A DNA stretch of 64,000 bases from Methanofollis sp. GTDB lineage: Archaea > Halobacteriota > Methanomicrobia > Methanomicrobiales > Methanofollaceae. Positions within the stretch are counted from its first letter, which is position 1. Each line of letters begins with the position of its first letter. The position numbers were made by a program, and so were the translations under genes. The DNA is taken from NCBI RefSeq assembly GCF_028702905.1, contig NZ_JAQVNX010000002.1, forward strand, positions 1 through 64,000, written 5' to 3'. Of this stretch, positions 27,062 to 35,089 are shown in pieces. Under the pieces are notes generated by a model that was not told the origin of the DNA, searched no databases, and saw only the letters and a list, made by a program, of their open reading frames with translations.

Positions 27062-27729
27062 TATTCCCCGGCCTTTTTCAGCTGCCTGTTGAGGATGGCG
27101 AGGCACTCTGACTCGGCTTCCTTCTTGGTAAAGACGGTGATATTGTCGCCCGGCCGGATCTTCACCTGCCCGCTCGGGATGATCAGTTCGCCGCCTGCAC
27201 GGCGGATGGCGATGAAGACGAAGTTCTTCACTTCGAGTTCCTTGATCTCGTGATCGATGATCGGCGCACCGTCCTCGGCGACGATCTCGAAGATGGTCCC
27301 TCCCGGGATGGAGGCAAGCTGCTGCATGTTCGGGTTCTCGGCCCAGTAATACAGGCGGTTCGCCACGAGTTCGTCCGGGTTCTCGCTGATCTTCACGCCG
27401 ACCTCCTTGAAGAGGGCAGAGTGCGCCTTCTGGTTCACGATGGAGACGACGTTGGGGACATTGTAGCGTTTTGCCAGCCAGCAGGTCATCAGGTTGACGG
27501 CATCGTCGCTCGTGGTGGCGACAAGGCTCTGCGCCCGGTCGATCCCGGCGTCGTCCAAGACAGAACTGTCTGTGGAGTCGCCGGTGATCGCAAGCACATC
27601 ATAGTGGTCGAGGATATCGTTGCACTTCGACTCGTCCTGGTCGATGACGACGACAGAATCGCCGTGTTCTGCGGATATCGCCGTCAGGTTTCGCCCAATT
27701 CCCCCGAGGCCCACGATGATGAGGTACAT
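27061..27729 (-). CDS. trkA: Potassium uptake regulatory protein TrkA
   Basis: Cytosolic NAD(H)-binding subunit controlling Trk/Ktr potassium channels. The 222-residue protein has an N-terminal RCK Rossmann domain (IVGLGGIGRNL, residues 4-14, then VVVIDQDE) and a C-terminal TrkA-C domain (about 138-220; ELIIPSGQVKIRPGDNITVF). The membrane partner TrkH is not in this window. ATG at 27729, divergent from rnhB. Confidence 0.92.
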   Translation of the reverse strand: MYLIIVGLGGIGRNLTAISAEHGDSVVVIDQDESKCNDILDHYDVLAITGDSTDSSVLDDAGIDRAQSLVATTSDDAVNLMTCWLAKRYNVPNVVSIVNQKAHSALFKEVGVKISENPDELVANRLYYWAENPNMQQLASIPGGTIFEIVAEDGAPIIDHEIKELEVKNFVFIAIRRAGGELIIPSGQVKIRPGDNITVFTKKEAESECLAILNRQLKKAGE

Positions 27730-27785
27730 CTACACCAGTTTGCCGCCCCTGCCTTGAAATATCTTGTGCATCGTACCCTCTTCCC

Positions 27786-28427
27786 ATGATATGCGGCGTC
27801 GACGAGGCCGGGAAAGGCGCAGTCCTCGGCCCGATGGTGATAGGGGCGGTGGGATGCGAGAGAGAGACAGACCTGCCGGCCGGCGTGCGGGACTCAAAGG
27901 TCCTCACCCCGCGGAAGCGGGAGAGGCTCTATGCCGAGATCACGGGCTCCTTCCCCTGGGGAGTGGTCAAGATACCGGCGGCCGAGATCGACCGCCTGCG
28001 GCAGGAGATGACGATGAACACTCTTGTCGCCAGGGGGCACGCCGACGCGGTCCGGACCCTCATACCGACCCCGCTGACAGCCTATGTCGACGCCTGCGAC
28101 GTGAACGAGGAGAGGTACGGCTCGACGGTCGCCGCTCTCCTCGGCGGGGCCTGCACGGTCGTCTCCCGCAACCACGGCGACGCCCTCTTCCCTGTCGTCT
28201 CGGCCGCCTCCATCGTCGCCAAGGTGACGCGTGACCGCGCGATCGAGGCGCTGCACGCCGAAGCGGGGGATATCGGGAGCGGTTATCCCTCCGACCAGAC
28301 CACCATCACGTACCTGAAGGACTACATCGCCGGCCACGGCATGCCGCCCGCCTGTGCCAGGCAGAGCTGGGAGACGGTGACGCGGTTGATGGACAGACGG
28401 CGCCAGGCGACGCTCGGCGATTTCTGA
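27786..28427 (+). CDS. rnhB: Ribonuclease HII
   Basis: Removes RNA from RNA-DNA hybrids and single ribonucleotides from DNA. The 213-residue protein begins with the catalytic motif CGVDEAGKGAVLGP (Asp5, Glu6) and carries the other carboxylates in YVDACDV (about 97-103) and in VAKVTRDRAIEAL; the archaeal GSGYPSDQTT motif follows. ATG at 27786, 56 bases from the divergent trkA ATG. Confidence 0.95.
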   Translation: MICGVDEAGKGAVLGPMVIGAVGCERETDLPAGVRDSKVLTPRKRERLYAEITGSFPWGVVKIPAAEIDRLRQEMTMNTLVARGHADAVRTLIPTPLTAYVDACDVNEERYGSTVAALLGGACTVVSRNHGDALFPVVSAASIVAKVTRDRAIEALHAEAGDIGSGYPSDQTTITYLKDYIAGHGMPPACARQSWETVTRLMDRRRQATLGDF

Positions 28428-28492
28428 TCCTGCCGAAAAAAGCGTTGATATAATACATTTTGGGCTGGACAGTATCTGCCATTCCGTCGATT

Positions 28493-28504
28493 TTTATATT
28501 ATAC
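28493..28504 (+). promoter_or_regulatory. Strong TATA box upstream of the site-2 protease gene
   Basis: TTTATATTATAC in an AT-rich stretch within the roughly 200-base gap after rnhB. A start about 25 bases downstream falls at the ATG of a 39-codon open frame at 28520; the protease ATG at 28627 would then have a leader of about 107 bases. Confidence 0.5.
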
Positions 28505-28626
28505 CTTTATTATACTCTGATGACCGGGATTACCGCACAAGATCCGAATAAAACCGCGGAGAGCGACGGTGCCGCCTCCCCGGGCGAGAACCCTTATCTG
28601 GGTGCGGCAACCACCACTATTCTCAG

Positions 28627-29931
28627 ATGGACTGGGTAACGATCCTCATACTTCTTCTCGGCATCTACATCCTGGCGGCCGCATACGTGAAGGCGACCGG
28701 GAAGTTTGCCGATCATATCGGGTTCTACGGCCCGATCATGATGATCAAGACGGAAAACGTCGGGATCTTCGACTGGTTCAGGCCGTACTCACGGGTGCTC
28801 CGCGCCTACGGGACTGTCGGGGTCGTCATGGTGATCATCTCGGCCGTGCTGATGACCCTGATGCTCGTCTTCGCTTTCAACGTCACCCTCGTCACCCAGC
28901 CCGAGCCGACAGGGATCTACAAGCCCCAGAATATCCTCCTCCTCCCCGGCATCAACGAGTACGTCCCCTCGACCCTCGCCGTCTGGTTCGCGTTCTTCCT
29001 CACCCTCGTGATCCACGAGGCAGGCCACGGAATCCTCTGCAGGATCGAGGGCATCAGGGTGAAGAGCGCCGGCCTGCTCTATGCGGTCATCCCGATCGGT
29101 GCCTTTGTCGAGCCCGACGAAGAGGACGCGGAGAGGGTCCGCGGCTGGCCGAAGGCGAGGATGCTTGGCGCAGGGATCACGAACAACATCGTCATCGGCG
29201 GCATATGTTTCGTGCTCTTCATCCTGGTCGTGGGGATGGCGACGCCCCTCAGTTCCCCGGCAGTCTACGGGGTCTACGAAGGGGGTCCGGCATATGACGC
29301 GGGCGTGCCGACGCCGAGCGTCATAACAGAGGTCAACGGCGTCCCGGTCGCGACGCGGGACGAGGTGACGGCAGTCCTCGACACTACGAATCCCGGCGAC
29401 CGCCTCTCCCTCACCGTCGAGAAGGACGGCGTCCTGACAGACCGTACCCTCAACCTGACAGCATGGCCCGAGACGATCACCGCACAGGTGGGGCCGAGAA
29501 GTTCGGGCTACATGGGGATCTACTACTACGACGCCGCAAGCGTGCAGGGCGTGGTCGGGCAGATGTTCTCCCCGATCGGCTGGCTGCGCTTCGTCACCAT
29601 CCCCTTCGACATGTCTGTGGGCGGCCAGCAGTTGAAGGTGCTCGCCTTCGAGACCCCGGCTGCCACCTACTATGAGGAGCCCTTCCCCTTCTTCTGGGGA
29701 GTCGTCCACTTCCTCTTCTGGTCGGCATGGATCAACATCAATGTCGGGATCTTCAATGCCATCCCGATGGTACCCCTCGACGGCGGCTACATCCTCAAGG
29801 AGGGGGTCGACCGCGTCCTCGAACCGCGGGGATGGGGCCGGTACGGGCAGGCGATCGTCACCTTCGTCTCCTGGGTCCTCCTCTCGATGATGCTCGGGCT
29901 GATCGCGTTGCCCTATCTCCTCCATATCTGA
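28627..29931 (+). CDS. Site-2 protease family zinc metalloprotease (M50) with PDZ domain
   Basis: Intramembrane protease that cleaves transmembrane substrates, often regulatory. The 434-residue protein has three or more N-terminal membrane helices, the zinc motif HEAGH (130-134), a PDZ-like domain (about 210-290, GGPAYDAGVPTPSVITEVNG), and the second metal motif in the C-terminal membrane part, PMVPLDGGYIL (about 380). Here VPLDGG takes the place of the commoner NPDG. ATG at 28627. A poly-T stretch follows the stop at 29939. Substrate unknown. Confidence 0.9.
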   Translation: MDWVTILILLLGIYILAAAYVKATGKFADHIGFYGPIMMIKTENVGIFDWFRPYSRVLRAYGTVGVVMVIISAVLMTLMLVFAFNVTLVTQPEPTGIYKPQNILLLPGINEYVPSTLAVWFAFFLTLVIHEAGHGILCRIEGIRVKSAGLLYAVIPIGAFVEPDEEDAERVRGWPKARMLGAGITNNIVIGGICFVLFILVVGMATPLSSPAVYGVYEGGPAYDAGVPTPSVITEVNGVPVATRDEVTAVLDTTNPGDRLSLTVEKDGVLTDRTLNLTAWPETITAQVGPRSSGYMGIYYYDAASVQGVVGQMFSPIGWLRFVTIPFDMSVGGQQLKVLAFETPAATYYEEPFPFFWGVVHFLFWSAWININVGIFNAIPMVPLDGGYILKEGVDRVLEPRGWGRYGQAIVTFVSWVLLSMMLGLIALPYLLHI

Positions 29932-29938
29932 GGATCCC

Positions 29939-29946
29939 TTTTTTTT
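29939..29946 (+). terminator. Poly-T terminator after the site-2 protease gene
   Basis: Eight consecutive T residues seven bases after the stop codon, typical of archaeal termination. Confidence 0.55.
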
Positions 29947-30038
29947 GAAAAACAGGCACGAAGCCCACCCCTTGAGAGGGAAGGGCGAATACAAAGATAC
30001 AAGGGGGAGCCCACCAATCATCTGCACGAGGATCCTGA

Positions 30039-30527
30039 ATGGATGTCGTCGAAGGCTTTCTTTTCCTCGTGATACTCTTCGAGGTCGCCGCCTGCCTCAT
30101 AGGGCTCGTGCTGCTCGGTTGTTTCTATACAATTCTCGCGAAGACAGGCGATCGCCTTCACCACCTCGGGATACTCATCCTCCTCGCCGTGCTCGGTTTT
30201 GCCCTGCTCATGCAGACCGACGCCCCAACGCTTCTTATCGGGGCACTGGCATTCGGGGTACCCGTGGCGGTGCTCGTCCCGCCCTTCGTCGTCTCCGGTC
30301 GGTCCGGTGAGATGCCCGGCTTCAAACGCATTCTCTTCTGCGACATTCTGGTCTCGGCTGTCGGGATCTTCTTCCCGTTTCTCCTCGTCTCTTCCGGCCT
30401 CTCGATGGTGCCGGCCATCTACTGGCACACCCCTCTCTCCAACGGCGTGATCTATGCCTGCGTGATGGCATTGAATGTCGGTCTTGCGACACGTGTGTAT
30501 CGGGCTCCTGGATGGAGAGGGGCATGA
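30039..30527 (+). CDS. Small integral membrane protein, unknown function
   Basis: 162-residue protein with about four to five hydrophobic helices (residues 5-30, 45-60, 63-85, 95-125, 135-155) and few charged residues. No family recognised. ATG at 30039; upstream 100 bases hold no gene. It lies at the left edge of the accessory island, followed by a decayed fragment of the SPFH gene. Confidence 0.6.
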   Translation: MDVVEGFLFLVILFEVAACLIGLVLLGCFYTILAKTGDRLHHLGILILLAVLGFALLMQTDAPTLLIGALAFGVPVAVLVPPFVVSGRSGEMPGFKRILFCDILVSAVGIFFPFLLVSSGLSMVPAIYWHTPLSNGVIYACVMALNVGLATRVYRAPGWRGA

Positions 30528-30589
30528 TGACGAAGGAAGCCCGACCAACACCAAAAACAGAAATTTTCCCGAACCAAAAAAAGAAGATA

Positions 30590-30730
30590 ATATCGACTCT
30601 TTCTTCCCGCTCTTCAACTCCTCGATCGACTCCTCTTCCTCCAGTTTTTCTTCGAGGCGCCCTCGCCCTCGATCGTCTCGTCGGTCGCCATGAGGAAGCG
30701 TGCGCTCTGCTTGACGAGGCTCGACACCCC
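30590..30730 (-). pseudogene. Decayed fragment of the SPFH gene 3' end (copy A)
   Basis: On the minus strand this stretch matches the last part of the SPFH gene at 38685-39761. The stop-proximal GACTCTTTCTT, then CCTCGATCGACTCC and TTTTTCTTCGAGGCG correspond to the C-terminal SIEELKTGKK and LEEKL segments. GAGGAAGCGTGCGCTCTGCTTGA matches the ARFLGA/IKQSA region in shortened form (only 20 bases compared here). An internal deletion joins the two parts. No start codon or intact frame. Confidence 0.7.
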
Positions 30731-30772
30731 GAATAGAACGGTATATCAATAGACACGCACCATGGCAGATCC

Positions 30773-30985
30773 ATGTTGCGGCAAACGGTCACTTCCACCA
30801 CTATACAGTCGGTCGGATACAGTTCTCTGTCCGGTACCCTGGAAATTGAGTTCACACACGGTTCTCTCTATCAGTTTTCGGACGTCCCTGCGTCGGTCTA
30901 TCGGGAATTGATGGCGGCCTCCTCCCATGGGACATACTTCAACGAACACATCAAAGAGTGGTATCACTTCAGAAAGATCCGGTAA
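30773..30985 (+). CDS. KTSC domain protein
   Basis: 70-residue protein of the KTSC family, with SVGYSSLSGTLEIEFTHG, YQFSDVPASVYREL and HGTYFNEHIKEWYHFRKI. KTSC domains occur alone or fused to nucleases and lysyl-tRNA synthetase; their role is not settled. ATG at 30773 follows a TATA-like GGTATATCAAT (30740-30750) by about 23 bases, so it is probably leaderless. It sits between two SPFH-gene fragments, consistent with recent acquisition. Confidence 0.85.
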   Translation: MLRQTVTSTTIQSVGYSSLSGTLEIEFTHGSLYQFSDVPASVYRELMAASSHGTYFNEHIKEWYHFRKIR

Positions 30986-31393
30986 GAGGCAGAAAATTTT
31001 CCAGAACCAGAAAAAAGATATTTTCCGTGCCGAAAAAAATTACCGGGCCCCGGGGACAGACCCGGCCTTCAGTTCCTCGATCGTCTCGCCGCTCTCCACC
31101 TTTTTTTCGAGTTGCTTGTCTAGAAGACGCTCGACCTCCTCGGGCCTCAGGACCTCGCCGGTCGCCCGGAGTAGGGATGCCGGGCAGGAACCGGCGATCT
31201 CCAGACCATAGGACTGCCCACCTGTCACCCTTCCCGGTCTGTCTGTGCTACCAGACCTGCAATCGCCACAAGAAACGTGCAGGCAGATAATTCCTGGGAT
31301 GATACTATTTCTTTTACTCCTTCGTTACCTCGGGATGTTCGGATCAATCCAATACTCAGAAAAACGATTGCAAGAGAAATGTATTGATAACGC
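30986..31393. other. Intergenic region with SPFH fragment, before MFS gene
   Basis: About 400 bases without an intact gene. It contains the second SPFH-gene fragment (31040-31175). The right third is AT-richer and must hold the MFS promoter. Nothing else recognised. Confidence 0.5.
31040..31175 (-). pseudogene. Fragment of an SPFH-type gene 3' end (copy B, divergent)
   Basis: Translated on the minus strand this gives GEVLRPEEVERLLDKQLEKK followed by TIEELKAG, clearly related to the SPFH C-terminus (GEVPKPEEIAKLLERLEEKL and SIEELKTG) but more diverged than copies A and C. The open frame continues upstream only into unrelated sequence and lacks the SPFH body. It is preceded by the same AGAACCAGAAAAAAG-like flank as the other copies. 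Confidence 0.6.
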
Positions 31394-32818
31394 GTGAGCA
31401 GATTCAACGAAACGACCGTACGACATCTCATTATTGCCACCGTCGTGCTCGGCTCATTTATGGGAGCCACCGACTCCAGCATCGTCATCATCTCCCTCAC
31501 CACCATCTCCCGTTATTTCAACGCGAGCACCAGCGAGGTGTCCTGGGTTATGATAGCGTACCTGCTCGCCATAACCGGTTTTTTGATCCCGTTCGGACGC
31601 CTCGGCGACGTGAAAGGGAGGAAAAAGATCTTCATCGCAGGATTCGCCCTCTTCACCGCAAGTTCGTTCTTTTGCGGGGCTGCGACAAGTCTTCCCGAAT
31701 TGATCCTCTTCCGTGCCCTGCAGGGGATTGGCGGAGCGATGATCACGGCAACGGGCCCGGCGCTTCTCTCGGTTTCGCTCCCTGAGTGCGTCCGGGGCCG
31801 GGCGCTCGGCTACCTCTCCGCTTCAAGCGCTCTCGGGCTTGCCGCTGGTTTCGGCCTCGGGGGTCTCATCATCAGTCTTCTCTCGTGGCAATGGATCTTC
31901 TTCATCAATGTCCCGGTGGGACTATGCGCGGTCATCATCGCCTATTTCTTCATCCCTCATGATGCAGGGCAGCAAAAAACGCAGGGGACATTTGATCTTC
32001 CGGGAGCGCTGCTCGTCCTCCTCGCCGCGGGGCTGTTTATCTACGCGCTCTCGTTCGGGGAGGAACTGGGCTGGACATCTCTCAGGATCCTCTTCACATT
32101 CGCCCTCTCGGTCATATTTTCTACAATCTTCGTCATCCTGGAACTGCGGACACCGGTACCTCTGCTTCAGTTAAGACTTTTGAAGAGCCCGGGGATCTCT
32201 CTCGGCATCGGTGCCGCGATGCTCAACAGGCTCGTGCTGTCAGGGACGGCATACCTGATCCCGAATTATCTTGAACTTATGAAAGGATATTCTCCAGGTT
32301 TTACCGGGCTCTTGCTCCTTGTCCCGTCTCTCCTCATCATGATCGCCGCCCCGGTCTCCGGCACACTCTCCGACCGCATCGGTTCGCGCTGGCTCTGCAC
32401 GCTCGCGGGGGCATTCCTCTTTTTTGCGGTGCTTATTTTCGTACTCTTCGACCATACGATCGTTCTGATCCTCATCATCCTCGCCCTCGCCCTGCGCGGC
32501 ATCTCCATGGGGCTCTTTTCGCCGCCGAACTTCAGGCTCATCCTCACCTCGACGCCGGCGGATCAGAAGGGGTCCGCATCGGCGTTGTGGTATTTTTCCC
32601 GCTACCTTGCCTCGGCGATCGGCATCGTGGTCTTCGAGACGGCACTCGACCGCCGGATCAGGGGCGACGAACCTGAAGGCGTGACCGGAGCAATCCACCT
32701 CTTCCACTCGATCGCCGAACTGGAGATCGCGTTCGACCACGCGTTTCTGGTCGGGATATTCTTTATTATCGGAATGATCGTGCTGACGGCGATGCTGCGA
32801 GAGGAGAAATATAGATAG
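31394..32818 (+). CDS. MFS transporter, DHA2 (EmrB/QacA) drug-exporter type
   Basis: 474-residue polytopic membrane protein with the pattern of 14 transmembrane helices of the DHA2 family. Motif A is clear, GRLGDVKGRKK (about residues 75-85), as is the helix-4 motif LFRALQGIGGA (about 109-119) and helix-5 GLAAGFGLGG. Likely a proton-driven exporter of small toxic compounds; substrate unknown. GTG at 31394 is the first possible start after an in-frame stop at 31388. Composition is somewhat less GC-rich than the core genes, and it is bracketed by SPFH-gene fragments. Confidence 0.88.
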   Translation: MSRFNETTVRHLIIATVVLGSFMGATDSSIVIISLTTISRYFNASTSEVSWVMIAYLLAITGFLIPFGRLGDVKGRKKIFIAGFALFTASSFFCGAATSLPELILFRALQGIGGAMITATGPALLSVSLPECVRGRALGYLSASSALGLAAGFGLGGLIISLLSWQWIFFINVPVGLCAVIIAYFFIPHDAGQQKTQGTFDLPGALLVLLAAGLFIYALSFGEELGWTSLRILFTFALSVIFSTIFVILELRTPVPLLQLRLLKSPGISLGIGAAMLNRLVLSGTAYLIPNYLELMKGYSPGFTGLLLLVPSLLIMIAAPVSGTLSDRIGSRWLCTLAGAFLFFAVLIFVLFDHTIVLILIILALALRGISMGLFSPPNFRLILTSTPADQKGSASALWYFSRYLASAIGIVVFETALDRRIRGDEPEGVTGAIHLFHSIAELEIAFDHAFLVGIFFIIGMIVLTAMLREEKYR

Positions 32819-33444
32819 ATCGCAGGAATTTCCCTGCATTATAAAAAAACCAACAGATCTTCGATAGAGCCCCGGCACAGGCACTCCAGAACATAAATTC
32901 TCACGAAAAAAAGAAAATTAGATTGACTCTTTCTTTCCTACCTTCAGTTCCTCGATCGACTCCGCCTCATTTTCCAGTTTTTCTTCGAGGCGTTCGAGGA
33001 GTTTTGCAATCTCCTCGGGCTTCGGGACCTCGAAGGGGAAGATGATCTTCGTCGCCTGCCCGTCTGCCATCTGTTTCAGGGCGTCGAGGGAGAGGACGGT
33101 GATCGTCTTCTTGTCCAGCGGCCGGGAGCCAAGGGAAAGGATGCGGAGCCCCCGGGCCTCGCCCTGCGCCTGGAGGATCCTGGAGAGCAGCTCGCCCTCG
33201 GCACGGAGGATCGCCGAGCGCTTGTCCCCCGGGGTGCGAAGCAGTCGCGGCGTCGCCCTTCTTGGATGCGTCCTCTATAAAAAAAACATTCCTGAACCTG
33301 TTCATTGTGATTGGCCGGTCTGGTGCTGGCCCGGGTGTGAACCCGGTGACCGCTCAGAAGGTGGTCAGTATTATTACGGGTATGGGGGGTATGAGTGTTG
33401 AGCGGGGAGACCTCACACTCGTTCTTTTATTCAGTCGGATTTTT
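32819..33444. other. Intergenic region with the best-preserved SPFH-gene fragment
   Basis: About 630 bases between the MFS gene and the convergent histidine kinase. The SPFH fragment (32918-33252) fills the middle. The remaining 190 bases (33253-33444) contain an open frame on the plus strand that I do not believe to be a gene; nothing is recognised there. Confidence 0.5.
32918..33252 (-). pseudogene. SPFH-gene 3' fragment with in-frame deletions (copy C)
   Basis: Near-identical to the 3' third of the SPFH gene at 38685-39761. Reading on the minus strand: GDKRSAILRAEGE, LSRILQAQGEARGLRILS, LGSRPLDKKTITVLSLDALK, QMADGQATKIIFPFEV, joined directly to PKPEEIAKLLERLEEKLEN and ending KVGKKESI with a stop. 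Relative to the full gene two in-frame deletions are visible: two of the 11-residue repeats, and 36 residues between FEV and PKPEE. It has no N-terminal membrane segment or SPFH domain and no evident start. About 45 bases beyond the stop are also homologous to the full gene's 3' flank. Confidence 0.85.
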
Positions 33445-35088
33445 TCAGGTTTTGCCCGTGAACCGGTACGCTCCCTTCGGCACGATGATCTCGAACCGGG
33501 CACCCTTCCCCGGTTCTCCTGTCTCGGTGATCGTGATGCCGGTGATCGATAGGATCTCACGGGAAAGGAAGAGCCCAAGGCCGGTATTTTTTCCAAAGCC
33601 CCGCTTGAAGATCTTTTCTTTCTCCCCGGCAGGGACGCCGATACCGTCATCTTCACCGACAATGAGATAATCTCCATTCCGTTCCTCTCCAGAGAAACGG
33701 ATGGACGTGATCGTCTCACCATACTGCACTGCGTTCTGTATCAGGTTGTAAAAGACCCTGAAAATCAGGGGATCGGCAAAGATTTCCGTTCCGGCAGGGA
33801 GATCGTTTGCCACCACGACTGATCCGGGGGTAACTTCCGTTGTCACAGACGTTATCACAGAGCGGATATTCTGCCAGACGGGAACGTTCACCCCGATATT
33901 CTCGTAGGTTCTGGTGAACTGGATCATGGCGGTGATCCGGGCGCTCGCGCTTGTAATCTTTTTAAAATAATCCTCAAGTTCGGGATCAGGAACCTTCATG
34001 TGCAATAATTCGAGGAAACCATTGACCACCAATAGCTGGTTATTGATGTCGTGCGAGGTGATGTTGGAGAGGAGGTTGAGTTTTTTATTGGTCTCGCGCA
34101 GCGCTCCTTCCAGGCGTTTGTGCTCGGTTATGTCCCGGACAATTTCAAGGACGGTTTGTCTCCCCCGCAGATTGAAAAGAGTGGCACTAATTTCAACCGT
34201 CCCCCTGTGCCCGTCCTTTGCAACGTATTCGGTCTCAAAGGTGACGTGATGATGGGTGAAGAGGTCCTTGAGTATTGCGGGAGTTCGCTCGTTCTGTTCG
34301 GGGACATTGATATCGCTGACATTCATTGCCAGCAGTTCCTCGCGGGTATATCCGAGTGTTGTGCAGATCTTATCGTTCACTTCTAAAAATTTCCCGGACC
34401 CGTCTGGTGTGAGTTCGTAGAAAAAGACCATGTCGTGTGCGTTTTGTAAAAGAAGCCGATAACGCTCTTCGCTATCGTGGAGTGCCTGCTCGGCATCTTT
34501 GATATCCGTAATATCGCTGATTGCCACCCTGACCGTTGTTGCAGCCCCGTCCGTCCCTTTGAGCCGGATGCTTTCCAGCCGGGCGGGGAATGTCGATCCG
34601 TCACTGTGTTTGAGCGTGAGGGACGTGGTGAGTTTTTCATCGTGCTTGAGCACATTCACGAAATACCGGTCCCATGCATCAGCATCCCCCTGGGCGATAA
34701 ATTTCCTGAATCGTGCCCCATCCAGTTTTCTGCGTTCAACCCCGAGGAGTCCCGCGCCATTAAGGTTCGCCTCGGAAATCAGGGCCTTATCTGTCAGGGT
34801 AAGATAACCGACCGGAGCGAAGTCGTAGAGATCGAGATATTTATACCGGGAAATTTCCAGTTCGTGCTGGATCCTCCGGAGTTCATCGTTTTGCATCTCG
34901 AGTTCGATCTGGTGCACCTGGAGTTCGTGAATGATTTCTTCCGGGGTCTGCCCTTTGAGATCCGAGGAAACCGAGGGAACGCGTGAGAGCCGCTCTTCAG
35001 CTTCTGCCCGTATCAAACGGGCGCCCCCTGAAGCGCCCACGGGTTCCTCAGGTCCTTTCTTCTGTTTCACCTTTTCCGCGGGTTCCAT
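33445..35088 (-). CDS. PAS-domain sensor histidine kinase
   Basis: 547-residue soluble kinase. N-terminal charged region and coiled coil (ELQVHQIELEMQNDELRRIQ), two PAS domains (about 85-215 and 220-340; first without heme or flavin hallmarks visible), then the phosphoacceptor helix with SHDINNQL (His near 356) and an HATPase domain with NLIQNAVQYG and GEDDGIGVP, KNTGLGLFLSREI. No transmembrane helix. ATG at 35088; GTG at 35115 is an alternative. It begins right at the stop of the CheB-CheR fusion, so the two are cotranscribed and probably one signalling unit. AT-richer codon use than core genes. Confidence 0.9.
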   Translation of the reverse strand: MEPAEKVKQKKGPEEPVGASGGARLIRAEAEERLSRVPSVSSDLKGQTPEEIIHELQVHQIELEMQNDELRRIQHELEISRYKYLDLYDFAPVGYLTLTDKALISEANLNGAGLLGVERRKLDGARFRKFIAQGDADAWDRYFVNVLKHDEKLTTSLTLKHSDGSTFPARLESIRLKGTDGAATTVRVAISDITDIKDAEQALHDSEERYRLLLQNAHDMVFFYELTPDGSGKFLEVNDKICTTLGYTREELLAMNVSDINVPEQNERTPAILKDLFTHHHVTFETEYVAKDGHRGTVEISATLFNLRGRQTVLEIVRDITEHKRLEGALRETNKKLNLLSNITSHDINNQLLVVNGFLELLHMKVPDPELEDYFKKITSASARITAMIQFTRTYENIGVNVPVWQNIRSVITSVTTEVTPGSVVVANDLPAGTEIFADPLIFRVFYNLIQNAVQYGETITSIRFSGEERNGDYLIVGEDDGIGVPAGEKEKIFKRGFGKNTGLGLFLSREILSITGITITETGEPGKGARFEIIVPKGAYRFTGKT

Positions 35089-35089
35089 G

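Noticed and set aside
31040..31228. 62-codon open frame as a separate small gene
   Set aside because: Its C-terminal part is homologous to the end of the SPFH protein and its N-terminal part to nothing; better explained as a gene fragment.
33262..33552. 96-codon open frame on the plus strand between SPFH copy C and the kinase
   Set aside because: Second half is antisense to the kinase gene, no ribosome binding site, and the first half has no recognisable similarity.
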